From the NCBI RefSeq assembly GCF_019279795.1, contig NC_056730.1:606482883-606546882 (forward strand): 64,000 nucleotides of DNA, in the 5' to 3' direction. The stretch comes from Protopterus annectens (lineage: Eukaryota > Chordata > Ceratodontiformes > Protopteridae). The position numbers and the translations under genes were made by a program. Of the stretch, positions 10,816 through 21,279 are shown one piece after another; position 1 is the stretch's first letter; each line of letters opens with the position of its first letter. Below the pieces are notes generated by a model. It saw nothing but the letters and a program-made list of their open reading frames with translations, made no database searches and had not been told where the DNA came from.

Positions 10816-11760
10816 AAATCATACAGCCAATTTCTCATTATTAGTTTGCCTGCATGGAGACATGAGAACAAGACAGTTTCTCTTTTTCCTAGTTTCTATG
10901 GAGGTATGAGGGCGAGATACAGAATTGCTGCTAAGCATATATTCATTTGCTAGAACAAAGCCACATAATATGCAGTATTCTTTTTCATGTATTTCCTTTC
11001 TCTTAAAACATGTTACTAAATCAGTTTAAGAGCCTAATCCAGTCATTCCCTATGCGAGAATGAGAAAAAGCGCATTAATCTTTCATTTGTCATGCTATTA
11101 TAACCAGGCCTTCTTTTTGCATTGCGGTGCCTGGATTTCTTAAAACTGAGCAAGAAGAAAGAGAGAAGGGAGAAAGATTGGAAAAAAAGAAACAGCAGCA
11201 CCTCTTTACAATCCCCATTACATTTATAAATAACTAAGAAAACTTTACTTTATGGCATGCAAAGAAAACCATACACCACAAAAATAGTACTACTAAGAAA
11301 AAAATGTTTTCTTTACTTACAATTAACTTTCTCCCCTCTGTCCCCAAAAGCATTTTTCCAAACATTAATGACATGAAGTAGAGCATATGCTTTAGAGTCC
11401 CCCACAAGTTCAACAAATTCTGAAAAAGTCCAATGTTTCCAGACTTTCTTGCTCTGTCATATTTCACAAATATAATTACTGCATTGTAATATGTTAAGTT
11501 ACTGGTTTTATTACTGTTCATCTCCATCTCCCAGATCCTGTGTATGCTTCATTTCCAGTGTACTTTTAATTCTTCTAGTCAACTCTCATGCTCAACTCCT
11601 TCTCTCCAACTTTTTCCATTGAAACAGTGGAAAAGGTTTCATAGGTACAGTCTCTCTCTGGTCTTTATTACCAGAAGGACAAGAAGCAGAATCTCCTTCT
11701 GTTTCACAGCTCACTTTTTGTTGGACAAACTTTTGTATTTCCTCCTTTGCATGTACTTCA
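10816..11760 (-). other. Weak L1 ORF2 C-terminal remnant
   Basis: At 11234-11527 the minus strand has 97 open codons containing W-G-T-L-K-H-M-L-Y. This resembles the C-terminal zinc-like motif of L1 ORF2 (C-x-x-x-G-T-L-x-H-M-L-W). If real, it is the 3' end of a second, inserted L1 lying between the ORF1 and ORF2 remnants. The rest of the stretch is not recognisable. Confidence 0.35.
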
Positions 11761-12640
11761 TCAAAAAATGATATTGTCCCTCCAGGGAAGTATACCTTGA
11801 AGACAGTTGGGTACAGCAGTTAGAATCTCAACACCTGCATCTCGACATTCCCTCAGTAGTGGAATGAATTTGCTCCTCTTCTGCCTGGTGTACAATGAGT
11901 AATCATTCTCCACAAATACTCTGCTGTCTCCCACTTTTAGTATTTTGTCCTTCTGCCACAGTTTTGTCAGAATGAACTCCTTATGCTGGTAGGATTGCAT
12001 CTTTACTAATAAGGTGTAGGTTGCTTTCTCATAGCCAGGTTTGGAGTATGCCCATGATGTGCCCTTTCAACTAACAACTCCTGCTGTGGAATACCAGTCC
12101 AGTTGCTTATTTTTGCTTTCATAAAATTAATGCAGTCTGTTCCTTCCAGCTTCTTTGGTGTAGCTGAAAATCTCAAGTTTTCCTTATGTGCTCTGTCCTC
12201 TAATTCTATTATTTAGTGAAACATGTTTTCCTGAGCAGTCTCAGTCAGCCAGCCTTTTCTTCATTTCACTCTGTGATTTTTGCAGCTTTATCACCTCATC
12301 TGGATATCTGTTTAAATCTTCTTACATTTTCCAGCCTTTTGTTGTTTGTGCTAATGTACTCCATCAGTGTTTTCTTTATTTTAACCATGGCTGTGTCCAG
12401 TTGTCTTATACCTTCCTGTAGGTTACTGGAAGTCATGTGTGGAGGTTGTATTGATTTTTTGCTGAACAGCTGCAGAACTTTCCCCAGTCAGTGTTTCTTC
12501 CTCACTTTTTATAGCTAATTTTTACCACCTGCTCTGTATTTCTTTTTTCCTGGCATCCAGGCAGTACACTTACTAACCATCTACTGAAATGTACCCATAA
12601 ACACAAAAGTCTATTGGCCTTCTCTTTTGAGTTTGTTTTC
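11761..12640 (-). pseudogene. L1 LINE ORF1 (RNA-binding protein), broken
   Basis: Read on the minus strand, 12200-12010 gives the L1 ORF1 RRM-type signature: L-E-D-R-A-H-K-E-N-L-R, then K-L-E-G-T-D, G-I-P and V-E-R-A-H. The C-terminal domain is an open frame at 11761-12000 with V-F-V-E-N-D-Y-S and K-R-S-K-F-I-P-L-L-R-E. Intact ORF1p is a trimeric RNA chaperone that packages L1 RNA. Stops precede the C-terminal domain near 12000, so no full product is possible. It may belong to the same L1 as the ORF2 at 6224-9976, separated by later insertions. Confidence 0.72.
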
Positions 12641-13224
12641 ACACTGGGAGAGCTAGAGTTAAGCTTGTTACTCAGTGTGTAGCCATCTTGTAAATCTTAA
12701 AAAGTACTTTAAGTATCAAAATAGATGGTATGTATTATCTGAATGTTATTAAAAGTGAGGTTCTTTCTTAATAATGGCTCAAATAAACTGTGTAACTTGG
12801 TTGTCTTAGTCGTATGCAATTAGTTGTAGTCCTCATTCAGATGTTAATGTGCAGTCAAATTAAATATCTTTGTGCTGCCTTGCACATGGAAGTGATTGCA
12901 TGCCTGTCTTGTGTCCTGCTGAGTAGGCATCTGCATGGAAGATGCTATATGCTTGTCATTCCATATAACACATAATGCAATGCACCATTCTGTTGAAAGT
13001 GCGACCATAGCATTAAAGATAATTTGCAATGTATGACAGAGAACTGTGTTCTTTGTGTATACAGCCACCTCAGCAGATTGCATAAAAATATTTTAAGCAC
13101 TTTTCTATAATAAACTAAAACTACCTTTGTCTGCTGATGGAGTCATGTTGGGGGGCCAGTGGGAAATATCACTGCTTTTGTAACCGATCATAGCTTTTAA
13201 TTAAAACAGAAGCCTGATGTTAAA
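12641..13224. other. No recognisable feature
   Basis: This stretch lies between the L1 ORF1 remnant and the R4-type LINE. It could hold the L1 5' UTR and the R4 3' UTR. No motif supports a gene. Confidence 0.4.
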
Positions 13225-13227
13225 GAC

Positions 13228-15489
13228 TTATTGGTGTGTAGCTCGTTCTTCACATAGCTTAGGATAAAATGTTGTAGTGAAGTCCTTCACCTTATATTCT
13301 TTCGTTTGTTTTTTGGCACATTCAGTTTCTGCTTGATTTTTATTTACTTCTGGTTTGATTTCCATTCCAGTTTGACACTGATATGCTTCTGCTAAACTAA
13401 GCAGGGAAGTCGTCTTAGAATTATTCTCATGTTTTAAAACTTTCATTATGTTTGGGTCTTGTGAGGTCAGCAGATATGTATGCAGTCCTATGACTGCAGA
13501 TCTATAAATGTGATCAATTTCGAGGAGGCCCATACCTCCTTCAGAACTGGGAATATATAGTCTTAGTATACATTGATTTTTATAAATCATTTGCTAAGAA
13601 TGAAGCATCCTTCTTGTTTTCCTCTCCAACCAATCCAACCTATTTTGGGGCCAGTCAATCACTCCAAAACTGTAAGTTAAGACAGGAAGAGCAAATTGGT
13701 TTATAGCTCAAACTTTGTTCCTAGATGTTAGAGCTGTTTTCATTATTAATTTTAGCGTTCTAAAATATTCCTTACTAAGTTTTATTCACATTTGTTCATT
13801 TTTTAGTGTTGCTCCTTCGTCAGTTCCCAAATATTTATACACTCCCTCTTGATCAAGTTCTTTTATATCGCATTCCTGTCCCAGGCTGATGTTTTTCTTG
13901 GTGCTGCAGCTTTCCTGTTTCAAAAGGTTGCTTTTGCACATTTATCTAGACCAAATCAGTTTCTTATATCATCTGAAAAAATTTTGAGCACTTAACAGTT
14001 GTGCTTTCAGTTCCTCATCTGATGAACTGTAGAGTTTCAAATCATCCACAAAAAGGAGTTGAGAAGCTTTTACACTTTGTTGTTTTCTGGGAGCCAAATT
14101 GTCGTCATGACCTAATCTATTAAGTAGACAGCTCTATGGGTTAAGGGCAGGACAAAAAAGCAGCAGTGACAAAGAATCACCCTAGAATATCCCCTTTTTA
14201 ATTTTTATCCTTGGAATAACAATTTGTCCTTTATCATGGCTTAATTTCAAAGTGGTTTACCACTGTTTCGTGGTGGCTGTAATATAATTGAGCAGTGTAG
14301 GATGTTACCTTATACATTTTTAAGCATTCTTTTATCCATGAATGTGGGATACTGTCAAATGCTTTTTTTTAGTCTGTCCATGCCATACCTAGATTCTTCC
14401 TTATTTTGCAGTTCTTTATTATGACTTTAACAACAAATGATCCTTTGTTCCATATGACTTTCTTTTGTTACCCTTTTGTTCTATTGCCATGATTGAGTTT
14501 TCTTCTAAATGACTATAAACTCTATTGGCATCAGTTCCGGTGTATAGTTTATATGTTGTTAGTAGGCAAGTTATTGGTCTATAGTTTTTAGGATAGCTTG
14601 CCGGCTCTCTTCAAAGTAGGAGAATCGTTTTTCCTGTTGTTAACCAGGTTGATGTATGTTTGCGATGCACATATAAATAGTTCTTACTTATGGCTAAATC
14701 TTCATTTAAAGATGTTAATACTTTTAGCCAGAAGTTAGGTACTGCATCTGGACCTGGGATTTTCCATTTATGAGCTTTTCTTAACTGCACTTCAGTCTCT
14801 CTGACCTTTACTTCATCCCATTTCATATTGTGTATATTTGAACAACTTATTTTTTTACTTCTTCTAACCATTCAGCATCTTTATGTCCCACAGGATCTTC
14901 ATAGATATTTCTCCAAACTATATCTCTTTCTTCTTTTTTTTTTTTTGGTGGTGGTGGTTCATTTCTTTTTGCCTTGTTTCCCAATTCTCTATGAAACCTT
15001 TTTGGGTCATCAATAAGTTGTTCCTTTATATTTATCTGCATATCTTCTGGTGGTTCATTTCTTTTTGCCTTGTTTCCCAATTCCCTATAAAACTTTTTTG
15101 GGTCATCAGTAAATTGTTCCTTTATATTTATCTGCATATCTTCTAAGTTTTTCTGTCCTGATATTTTTAGTTTATTTACAAATGTGCACGATAGATCCTG
15201 ATCTTTTTTGCTATTACACATTGCTTTTATCACGTCTGTTTTTGTAAGTAGTTTTGTTGATTGGTTCCCTCTTCTATACTCTAATAGTGATACTTCCTTT
15301 CTTAATTGCTTTATAGTTTTCTCTTATTGATACTTCTGTGATGGCATTTGATTTCTCCCCTTCCTTTCCTGCCTTGTGTTTTTGTGGTAAGATTTTATCT
15401 GTTATTAATTTAGCTGCACAGTAATATATCATTTTTACTTCTGTTATATTGCATGAATCTTTATGAACAGTCCTAATTACTGTGTTCAT
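13228..15489 (-). pseudogene. R4/Dong-type LINE RT polyprotein, broken
   Basis: In minus-strand order, 15489-15274 has an A-A-K-L-I-T-D-K helix region. Bases 15233-14850 have D-P-K-K-F-Y-R-E-L-G-N-K and A-E-W-L-E-E-V. Bases 14871-14610 have W-K-I-P-G-P-D-A-V-P-N-F-W-L-K and W-L-T-T-G-K-T. RT continues with N-Y-R-P-I-T-C-L, E-Q-K-G and A-F-D-S-I-P-H-type motifs at 14580-14340. The catalytic motif is LLFVDDLKLYSSSDEEL near 14070-14020, followed by ALPVLTYSFGVIDW near 13710-13660 and S-E-G-G-M-G-L-L-E-I near 13540. Several frameshifts and stops make it a pseudogene. Confidence 0.75.
14953..15144. repeat. 96-bp in-frame tandem duplication in the R4-type ORF
   Basis: Two near-identical 96-base units start at 14953 and 15049. 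On the minus strand they encode the same 32-residue block twice, containing D-D-P-K-(K/R)-F-(Y/H)-R-E-L-G-N-K-A-K. The frame is preserved. Confidence 0.88.
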
Positions 15490-15889
15490 TTGTTTTATTA
15501 AACTTACCTTTTTTGGATTTTATTGACTTTCTGTAGTCTATTTATTTAGTTGATTTTAATATGTCCATCTGTAATAAATCAAGCAAATATTCTCTTAGAT
15601 CATTTTCTTCTAAACTGAGGGCACATTATTTGTTCTCCATTTTCTGTGGGCATCACAACATTGACTGTGTCAAGAGTTGCCACAGTTGTCTGTTCCTTCC
15701 CTTGCTGTGCAACTCCAACTGAACTTTAGTACTCGTTTCTTATGGAAGGCTCAACATATCTTCATATTGCAGATGATCAGATGTTTTACACACCAGTGGT
15801 TTCTCCATAATTTGGGGATCCGTTGCTCTATCCTGCATTTGTTTTATCAGAGTTAGATTTTATGCACTAAATCCTTCACTTCACAGGTA

Positions 15890-16440
15890 ATCCATAACCT
15901 CAGTTTCTATTTCTTTAACTTATCCATTATTAATCCTCTTTTCTGCTTTTCCTCTGTTTTATTTTTTGTATTGTAAAATTTTCCATATCCAGATGCCTTA
16001 GCCTGTATTTTTCCTCAAATATCTTTGATGCTGCTGTTTTTGTATTAATTAGTTTTGCTTTCTCCTTTGCATAAATATTGTACCATATTAAATCTCTCTC
16101 TCTTTCCCATGTCCATATTTCTTCTTCAGATGTCTGCTGTTCCTCCTGTTTCTCTTCACTTGGGGGAATCTATAACTTCAGCTTCTATTTTTTAACATCT
16201 ACTTTACTAATTTTCTGTTCTACATTCCCTCTCTGTGATTTTATTTTTTTGTATTGTGAAATTATTCGTACCTGGATACCTTTGCCTGTATTTCTCTGAG
16301 TATCTTTGGGGGTTTTTTGTAGTGATTAATTTGGCTTTCTCCTTTGCATAAATATTGCATCATATCAGATCTCTCTTTCTTTCACATGTCCATATTTCCT
16401 TTTTATACCTTTCAAAACTCCTGCAGATTTTGTTCTTTAT
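15890..16440. repeat. About 277-bp diverged tandem duplication in the R4-type LINE
   Basis: The phrase GCATAAATATTG occurs at 16069 and 16346. Flanking blocks repeat in the same order at the same spacing: TTTTGTATTGTRAAATT, then GCCTGTATTT, GGCTTTCTCCTTT and CATGTCCATATTTC. The two units have diverged noticeably, so the duplication is older than the 96-bp one. Confidence 0.78.
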
Positions 16441-17149
16441 TTTCACACTTTCTCATTTGCTTCTTTTTCCAAACAGTCCAATGTTTCCTGGTCTGTATAA
16501 TGATTTTCACAAATCTGTTGTAATAATGAACACATTTTTATTTGAAGCCTTTGATAATTTTTCTTGTACAAGTATTTTTCTTTCCTTTAATTTCTGTCTT
16601 AATCGTCTGTCATGAAATTCTAGGCTTTTTGCATAACAGTAACAATGCATAATTTCTTTCTTATCCTCGTCCACACTGCCATCTTTTTTGGCCTATCAGT
16701 TTTTGTAATTTTTGTGGATTACTGTTTTCTTCTACAACAAGAGGGTCATCCTCTCCCTGAGCCTGGCCTAGCCCCATTGTAGGAATGCTTCCGCATCTTA
16801 CAAGATTCTGCACTGTCATTTTTTTCCAGTCCAGGATTAGGCACTTTTTTATCCTGGGTCTTGTGCACCCAGGTATCTTTTTTTATTTTTTAACCTACTT
16901 CTGTCCATGATGTATGCTGTATAAAATGCAATCTCTAAATCAGTGTCATGTTGGTGGGATTTTGTGAAAAAACAGGGTCTGCTTCCTGAAGGGACTCGCC
17001 AAGACTTGAGGATGAATTCAGTTCCAGAAATTCTACTCTCCTTTGCTTGTTGATTTATCACCTCTACATTCAGATCCCTTCATCTCTCCATTTGGACCCC
17101 TACATGGGTTGTCTGATGATCCCCTACTACTTTAATCATAACCCCAAGC

Positions 17150-18101
17150 ATTCCCAGAGAAAGTTGTCTCTAAATGCCCCGTATATCTGAATAAGGTCTT
17201 TTCTTAATTGTCTGTGTGAGACCCTGTACATGTTCAAATGTTTTAGTCTTTCATAGTAACTTAGTTTTTCACAACCGTGGATACTTTTGGTATGTTTTCG
17301 CTATACTTTTTCCACTTTACACATACTTGTTTCCTTAAGGTTTTTATATTTCATACTCATTTGGTTCTAATGTAACTGACAAGTAATGATTTAATCATTT
17401 CTGATTTCCTAGACTTTGTAAATCTTTTTATACAACCTGTAGTTATATAACTGTTGTTAACCAGTTGGTTGATTATGATTAGAAAAACTCAAAGCCAGCT
17501 CTACCCATATACTCAAGTCTTTAAATGAATCTACAGTTACTATCATTGTATGCTATATTAGATATTCACCTTTCAGTTTGTCTCCCAAATCTCGTGTGCT
17601 TAGTTTTTGGAGTATTTATGAGCATACTCTTCTCCTGTGCCCAAATGCTCAATTTAATCAAATTGTTTTGCAAAAATGTCCTGTGTCCAAACGGTCAATT
17701 TAATCAAGGTCTTTTGCAGACATCTCCTATCTGTAACACATTTAATTGGTTTACCCATTTTCAAGTTGTCCACATTTAGATTGTAGAACATCTCTGATGA
17801 AATAGATGGATTTGAAAGATACTACCTAAACTAGTATAGGCCTAGGACAGAGCCATTTGAGACACCCTGACTGTAACTTGGAACTTTACCTGTCCAATTG
17901 TTGTACGATATTTGCAGCTATCCGTCTTATCAAGATTAAATCACTACCTAGTTCTAATTTATTTATCAATGTTTTGTGTATGACCCTATCAAATGCTGAA
18001 TTTACGTCTATATAAATTAAATTTTATAGCTGTTATTATATTGTTATAGAATGTCATCGTGCAGGGTGGTATGTATGTATGTATGTATACACATATACAT
18101 A

Positions 18102-18184
<83 letters not shown>

Positions 18185-18200
18185 ACATGTCTGTGTGTGT

Positions 18201-18278
<78 letters not shown>

Positions 18279-18950
18279 TTTTTAATATGCTTGCTAATAT
18301 ATGATTATATGATTTCAAGTCCTGACCATTCCAGTTCTGACAATTTATCCAAAATAAGCTTCTGTGTTATTTTTCCATAGCATGAAAGTAAATTTATAGG
18401 TCTGTATGACTCTGAGTGTGTCCTATTTCCCTTTCCCCTTAAAGATAGGTTTTACAAGTGCATGTCTCTGATCTTGAGGAATTTCCCCATACTTAAGTGG
18501 CCTATTGAATAACAGATAGAATTGTACTAAAACAGTTCATGGCGAAGTGATCTCAAGTCATTATTAATAATTCCGTCTCCTCCCAGTACTTTGTTTAGTT
18601 CTAGTTTGGGTAATTCTTTTTCATTATAATCTAATTTAATTTTAGTCTCTGAAACTACCAGGATTTTACTAGGGCAAACTATCACCCCATTTGTAGAGTC
18701 AAACTGCTTTACAATCTGTTCTGTCTGAAAATAAATTTCATAGTCTACACACCATTTATCGGTTGTCCTCTTACATCTTATGTATCTATAAAATGTTTTC
18801 CTGTTATGCTCAATATTTTTATACACATTTTGTTCAGATTTGATCTTGATCTTGTTTCATACTATGTTTAATTTTTCTATCTTTCTCCCAAATTTCCATG
18901 CAACTCTCTAGTACAACGTTCTCTTCAAGTACAACCTAGAACATTAATTG
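17150..18950 (-). pseudogene. CR1-like LINE ORF2, broken
   Basis: The minus strand shows, in order: N-R-K-T-F-Y-R-Y-I and C-K-R-T-T (18800-18770); an RT start with K-P-I-F-K-G-K-G-N-R-T and S-Y-R-P-I-N-L-L-S (18450-18380); [12 protein letters not shown] (about 18010-17970); S-I-W-A-Q-E-K and T-R-F-G-R (about 17650-17590); and a C-terminal Y-Y-E-R-L-K-H-L, then R-Q-L-R-K-D-L-I motif (about 17260-17180). The last is characteristic of CR1-family proteins. The RT is split by a dinucleotide tract at 18103-18285 and has frameshifts. Confidence 0.72.
18103..18285. repeat. (CA)n/(TA)n microsatellite
   Basis: A short CA run (18103-18121) passes into long TA runs (18121-18180, 18202-18231, 18240-18270) and a T run. 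It lies inside the RT domain of the CR1-like LINE. Confidence 0.95.
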
Positions 18951-19149
18951 ATCTTTTATCTCCATAGAATTGAATTAACGTTACTTTATATATCCTTAAA
19001 TGTCCAAGTACTGTATTCTGGTATAAATTGCTTGGGTATGTTGGATATGCTGGATCTTCTTCCACTCTTAAGAACTGTTTGGCATTATATGAGTCTCATT
19101 TCAGCCTTTGTAGTGTACATCACTTAAAGATATTGAGATCACTTATTTG

Positions 19150-20100
19150 GCTATTTCTCCCTCATCTCTTATAAATGATCTAAAATCTTATTCAGAAATA
19201 ACTGCATATCTTCAAGCTTCTGTTAGGAAAAAAAAGATGGTTAGAAGTATAGCACAATGTAAGTTTGACAAGGTTGTAGGAGTGGATGGGCAGCCACTTG
19301 ACATTTAGAAACATCTCCTTCCAAAGATGAATTGGAGTTATTTGTCAGAAATTAAGTTGTGTATTCTGTATTATTTTTTGTCCACACTCCCCATGACATT
19401 AATTTGTTATTAGTACACATTTTGAAACCAGGAAAGAATCCTCCTTCTCCAGATAGCTACCAGCCTGTTTGTTAAATATAGACTTCAAATCGTTTATCCG
19501 TGTGGGAACTGGAATTCACTATTGACTTCCAAACTTACCAGGTGAATTATGTAAGGTTTTGTCAAAGGCAGGTATGTATTAGAGGAACCACCTTCTGGAT
19601 AGCAAAATGGGTAGAATGCATGATGACATCTCAGTCGTATGCATTCCTTTCATTGGATGTCATATAAGGTCATTGACCTTGTTCAATGGCTCTTTTAGCT
19701 CTTCTTTTCAAGAGTTGCCAGATGCTGCCTGCCTTGCACAGAGTTGAAGGCTTTCGAACTAGTATTATACTTGGTCAGTATGTTTCTGAATCAGCCCCTT
19801 TAATGAACGATGTTAGAGGTGGCCTTGGGTCCATTTTCTATCTGTTATAGTCAATGAACTGTTGGCTCATTTTCTGAGAATTTATTTAACAAACCATCAG
19901 TCACAGTGTACTTCTTTGAAGATTTCTAGTCAAGATTCTTTTTTGTGAGTGATCTTTTGCTTATGTTGAATAATTCATTAGTTGTACCCCGTACATTGGA
20001 AAACATTAGTAGAGTGCACTACAGTCCATCTACAGGTAATTTAAGTTAGTCTGACAATAAGGCAATGAAGGACTTTGCTAAGTAGCTGTATTTTTTCCCA
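19150..20100 (+). pseudogene. L1-like ORF2 fragment, highly degraded
   Basis: The plus strand reads weakly as an L1 RT: a G-V-D-G-Q-P-L-D segment (about 19270-19300) equivalent to P-G-P-D-G, then K-P-G-K-N-P-P-S-P-D-S-Y-Q-P-V (about 19430-19475), then a F-S-L-D-V segment near 19650 equivalent to L-D-A-E-K-A-F-D. Stops and frameshifts are frequent. The 3' extent is uncertain. Confidence 0.55.
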
Positions 20101-21279
20101 TGCTTGCTGGGATGTGTGATACCATATTCTGTTTCATAGCCAAGAGTGTTAACCATCATAGATTGCTCAGTCCAACATGAATACTGACTGTGCTATAATT
20201 GGCTTTAATTCTTTTTAACCTTATTGGAATCTCGTTGGGATTTTCCAGATTGTGGCACCAGGCAGGCAGGAGATTTCACAAGCTCTTTACAAAGTCCAAT
20301 GAGGGTGAAGTTCACTTCACAGTAATGTAGTGCTTCAGAAAGAGCAAACCTATCTTTTCAGGTCAGTGAAAATTTACAACAGTCTGCCATAACTAGTATT
20401 TATTTAGTTTGTTTACAGGGTAGTGCACTGGTCCTAATAGACCATTTGCAGGCACAGCATAGGTATCTTACAAGCAGACTCCTTATATATAATGCTAGAT
20501 GCATTTGCAGCTTCATTTAGCGCATATCAAATGGTCCCATATTAGAGCAATCAGTTAGAAAATGTCAGTGCATCTGTCACAACCACCTTTTTTATGAAAT
20601 GGGTTTTGTCTGCTTTTATGTAGTTTTGTAATAGCCAAATACTTTACTACACCATTTGCTGTGTGGTCTTGAATGAATTCTAACAGTGTCACAATCAGTG
20701 TAATACCAGCAATTAGTTTTGTTTTAAAATTAATTTCATTGTAAGATATATGTTTAAGCATGCTGTCTAAATAGATTAATTGGGAAAAGATAAGTAAGAG
20801 CTACCCATACTAATTTGTAGTTTCTGTTAAAAATGTATACCTTGTTAGGACATATGATCAGTGTACATAGAATTTCTTTAACTTTAGAAGCAAAATTACT
20901 TTGCCGGTTAACTGTACAGATAATTGTCAGATGCAATAAGTTTATTTTCACAGTACTGTTTAAAGTTTTGTGTTGAGTGCAGCTCTGTTTTGTATGTAAT
21001 GGCACTGCTTACTCAAGTGTGATTGCTTAACCAGTAAGGATGATTAAAGTGTTAGCTGAGATGTTATTGGAATAGTTGTGAATATATTTAAGGCTGACAG
21101 TATTTGACTGTTGCAAATACTAAAGTAGATGCTTGAATGTCTTTCTAGATTTCCTTGTTTTGATTGTTGCTTTTTTGTTTTACTTGGGCTTTTACATTTT
21201 AGTTGGCATTGAAGAGGCAGATAGTTTAGTTGGAAGTAGTGTATAGGTCTCCTTAAGAAACTGGAGGAGGGGGATAGTA
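20101..21279. other. No recognisable feature
   Basis: It may include the decayed 3' end of the preceding L1 fragment. Open frames on the minus strand (20555-20761, 20754-21005) have no recognisable motif. Confidence 0.4.

Larger units (their letters stand above)
13225..17065 (-). mobile_element. R4/Dong-clade non-LTR retrotransposon
   Basis: This minus-strand LINE has RT and C-terminal motifs typical of the R4/Dong clade, whose members carry a restriction-enzyme-like endonuclease at the C terminus and are often target-specific. Supporting motifs run from the N-terminal coding region (about 16600-15270) through RT (14870-14000) to the C-terminal signature at 13590-13370. The 5' limit is uncertain; 16620-17065 is included only because an open frame there (16849-17061) runs the same way. 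Two separate tandem duplications lie inside. Confidence 0.72.

Noticed and set aside
14883-15146. Plus-strand frame rich in F and W with an internal repeat
   Set aside because: It is the antisense of the duplicated R4-type LINE block and of a T run.
17989-18380. Open frames rich in I/Y and H/T on both strands
   Set aside because: They are translations of the (TA)n and (CA)n tracts and have no coding meaning.
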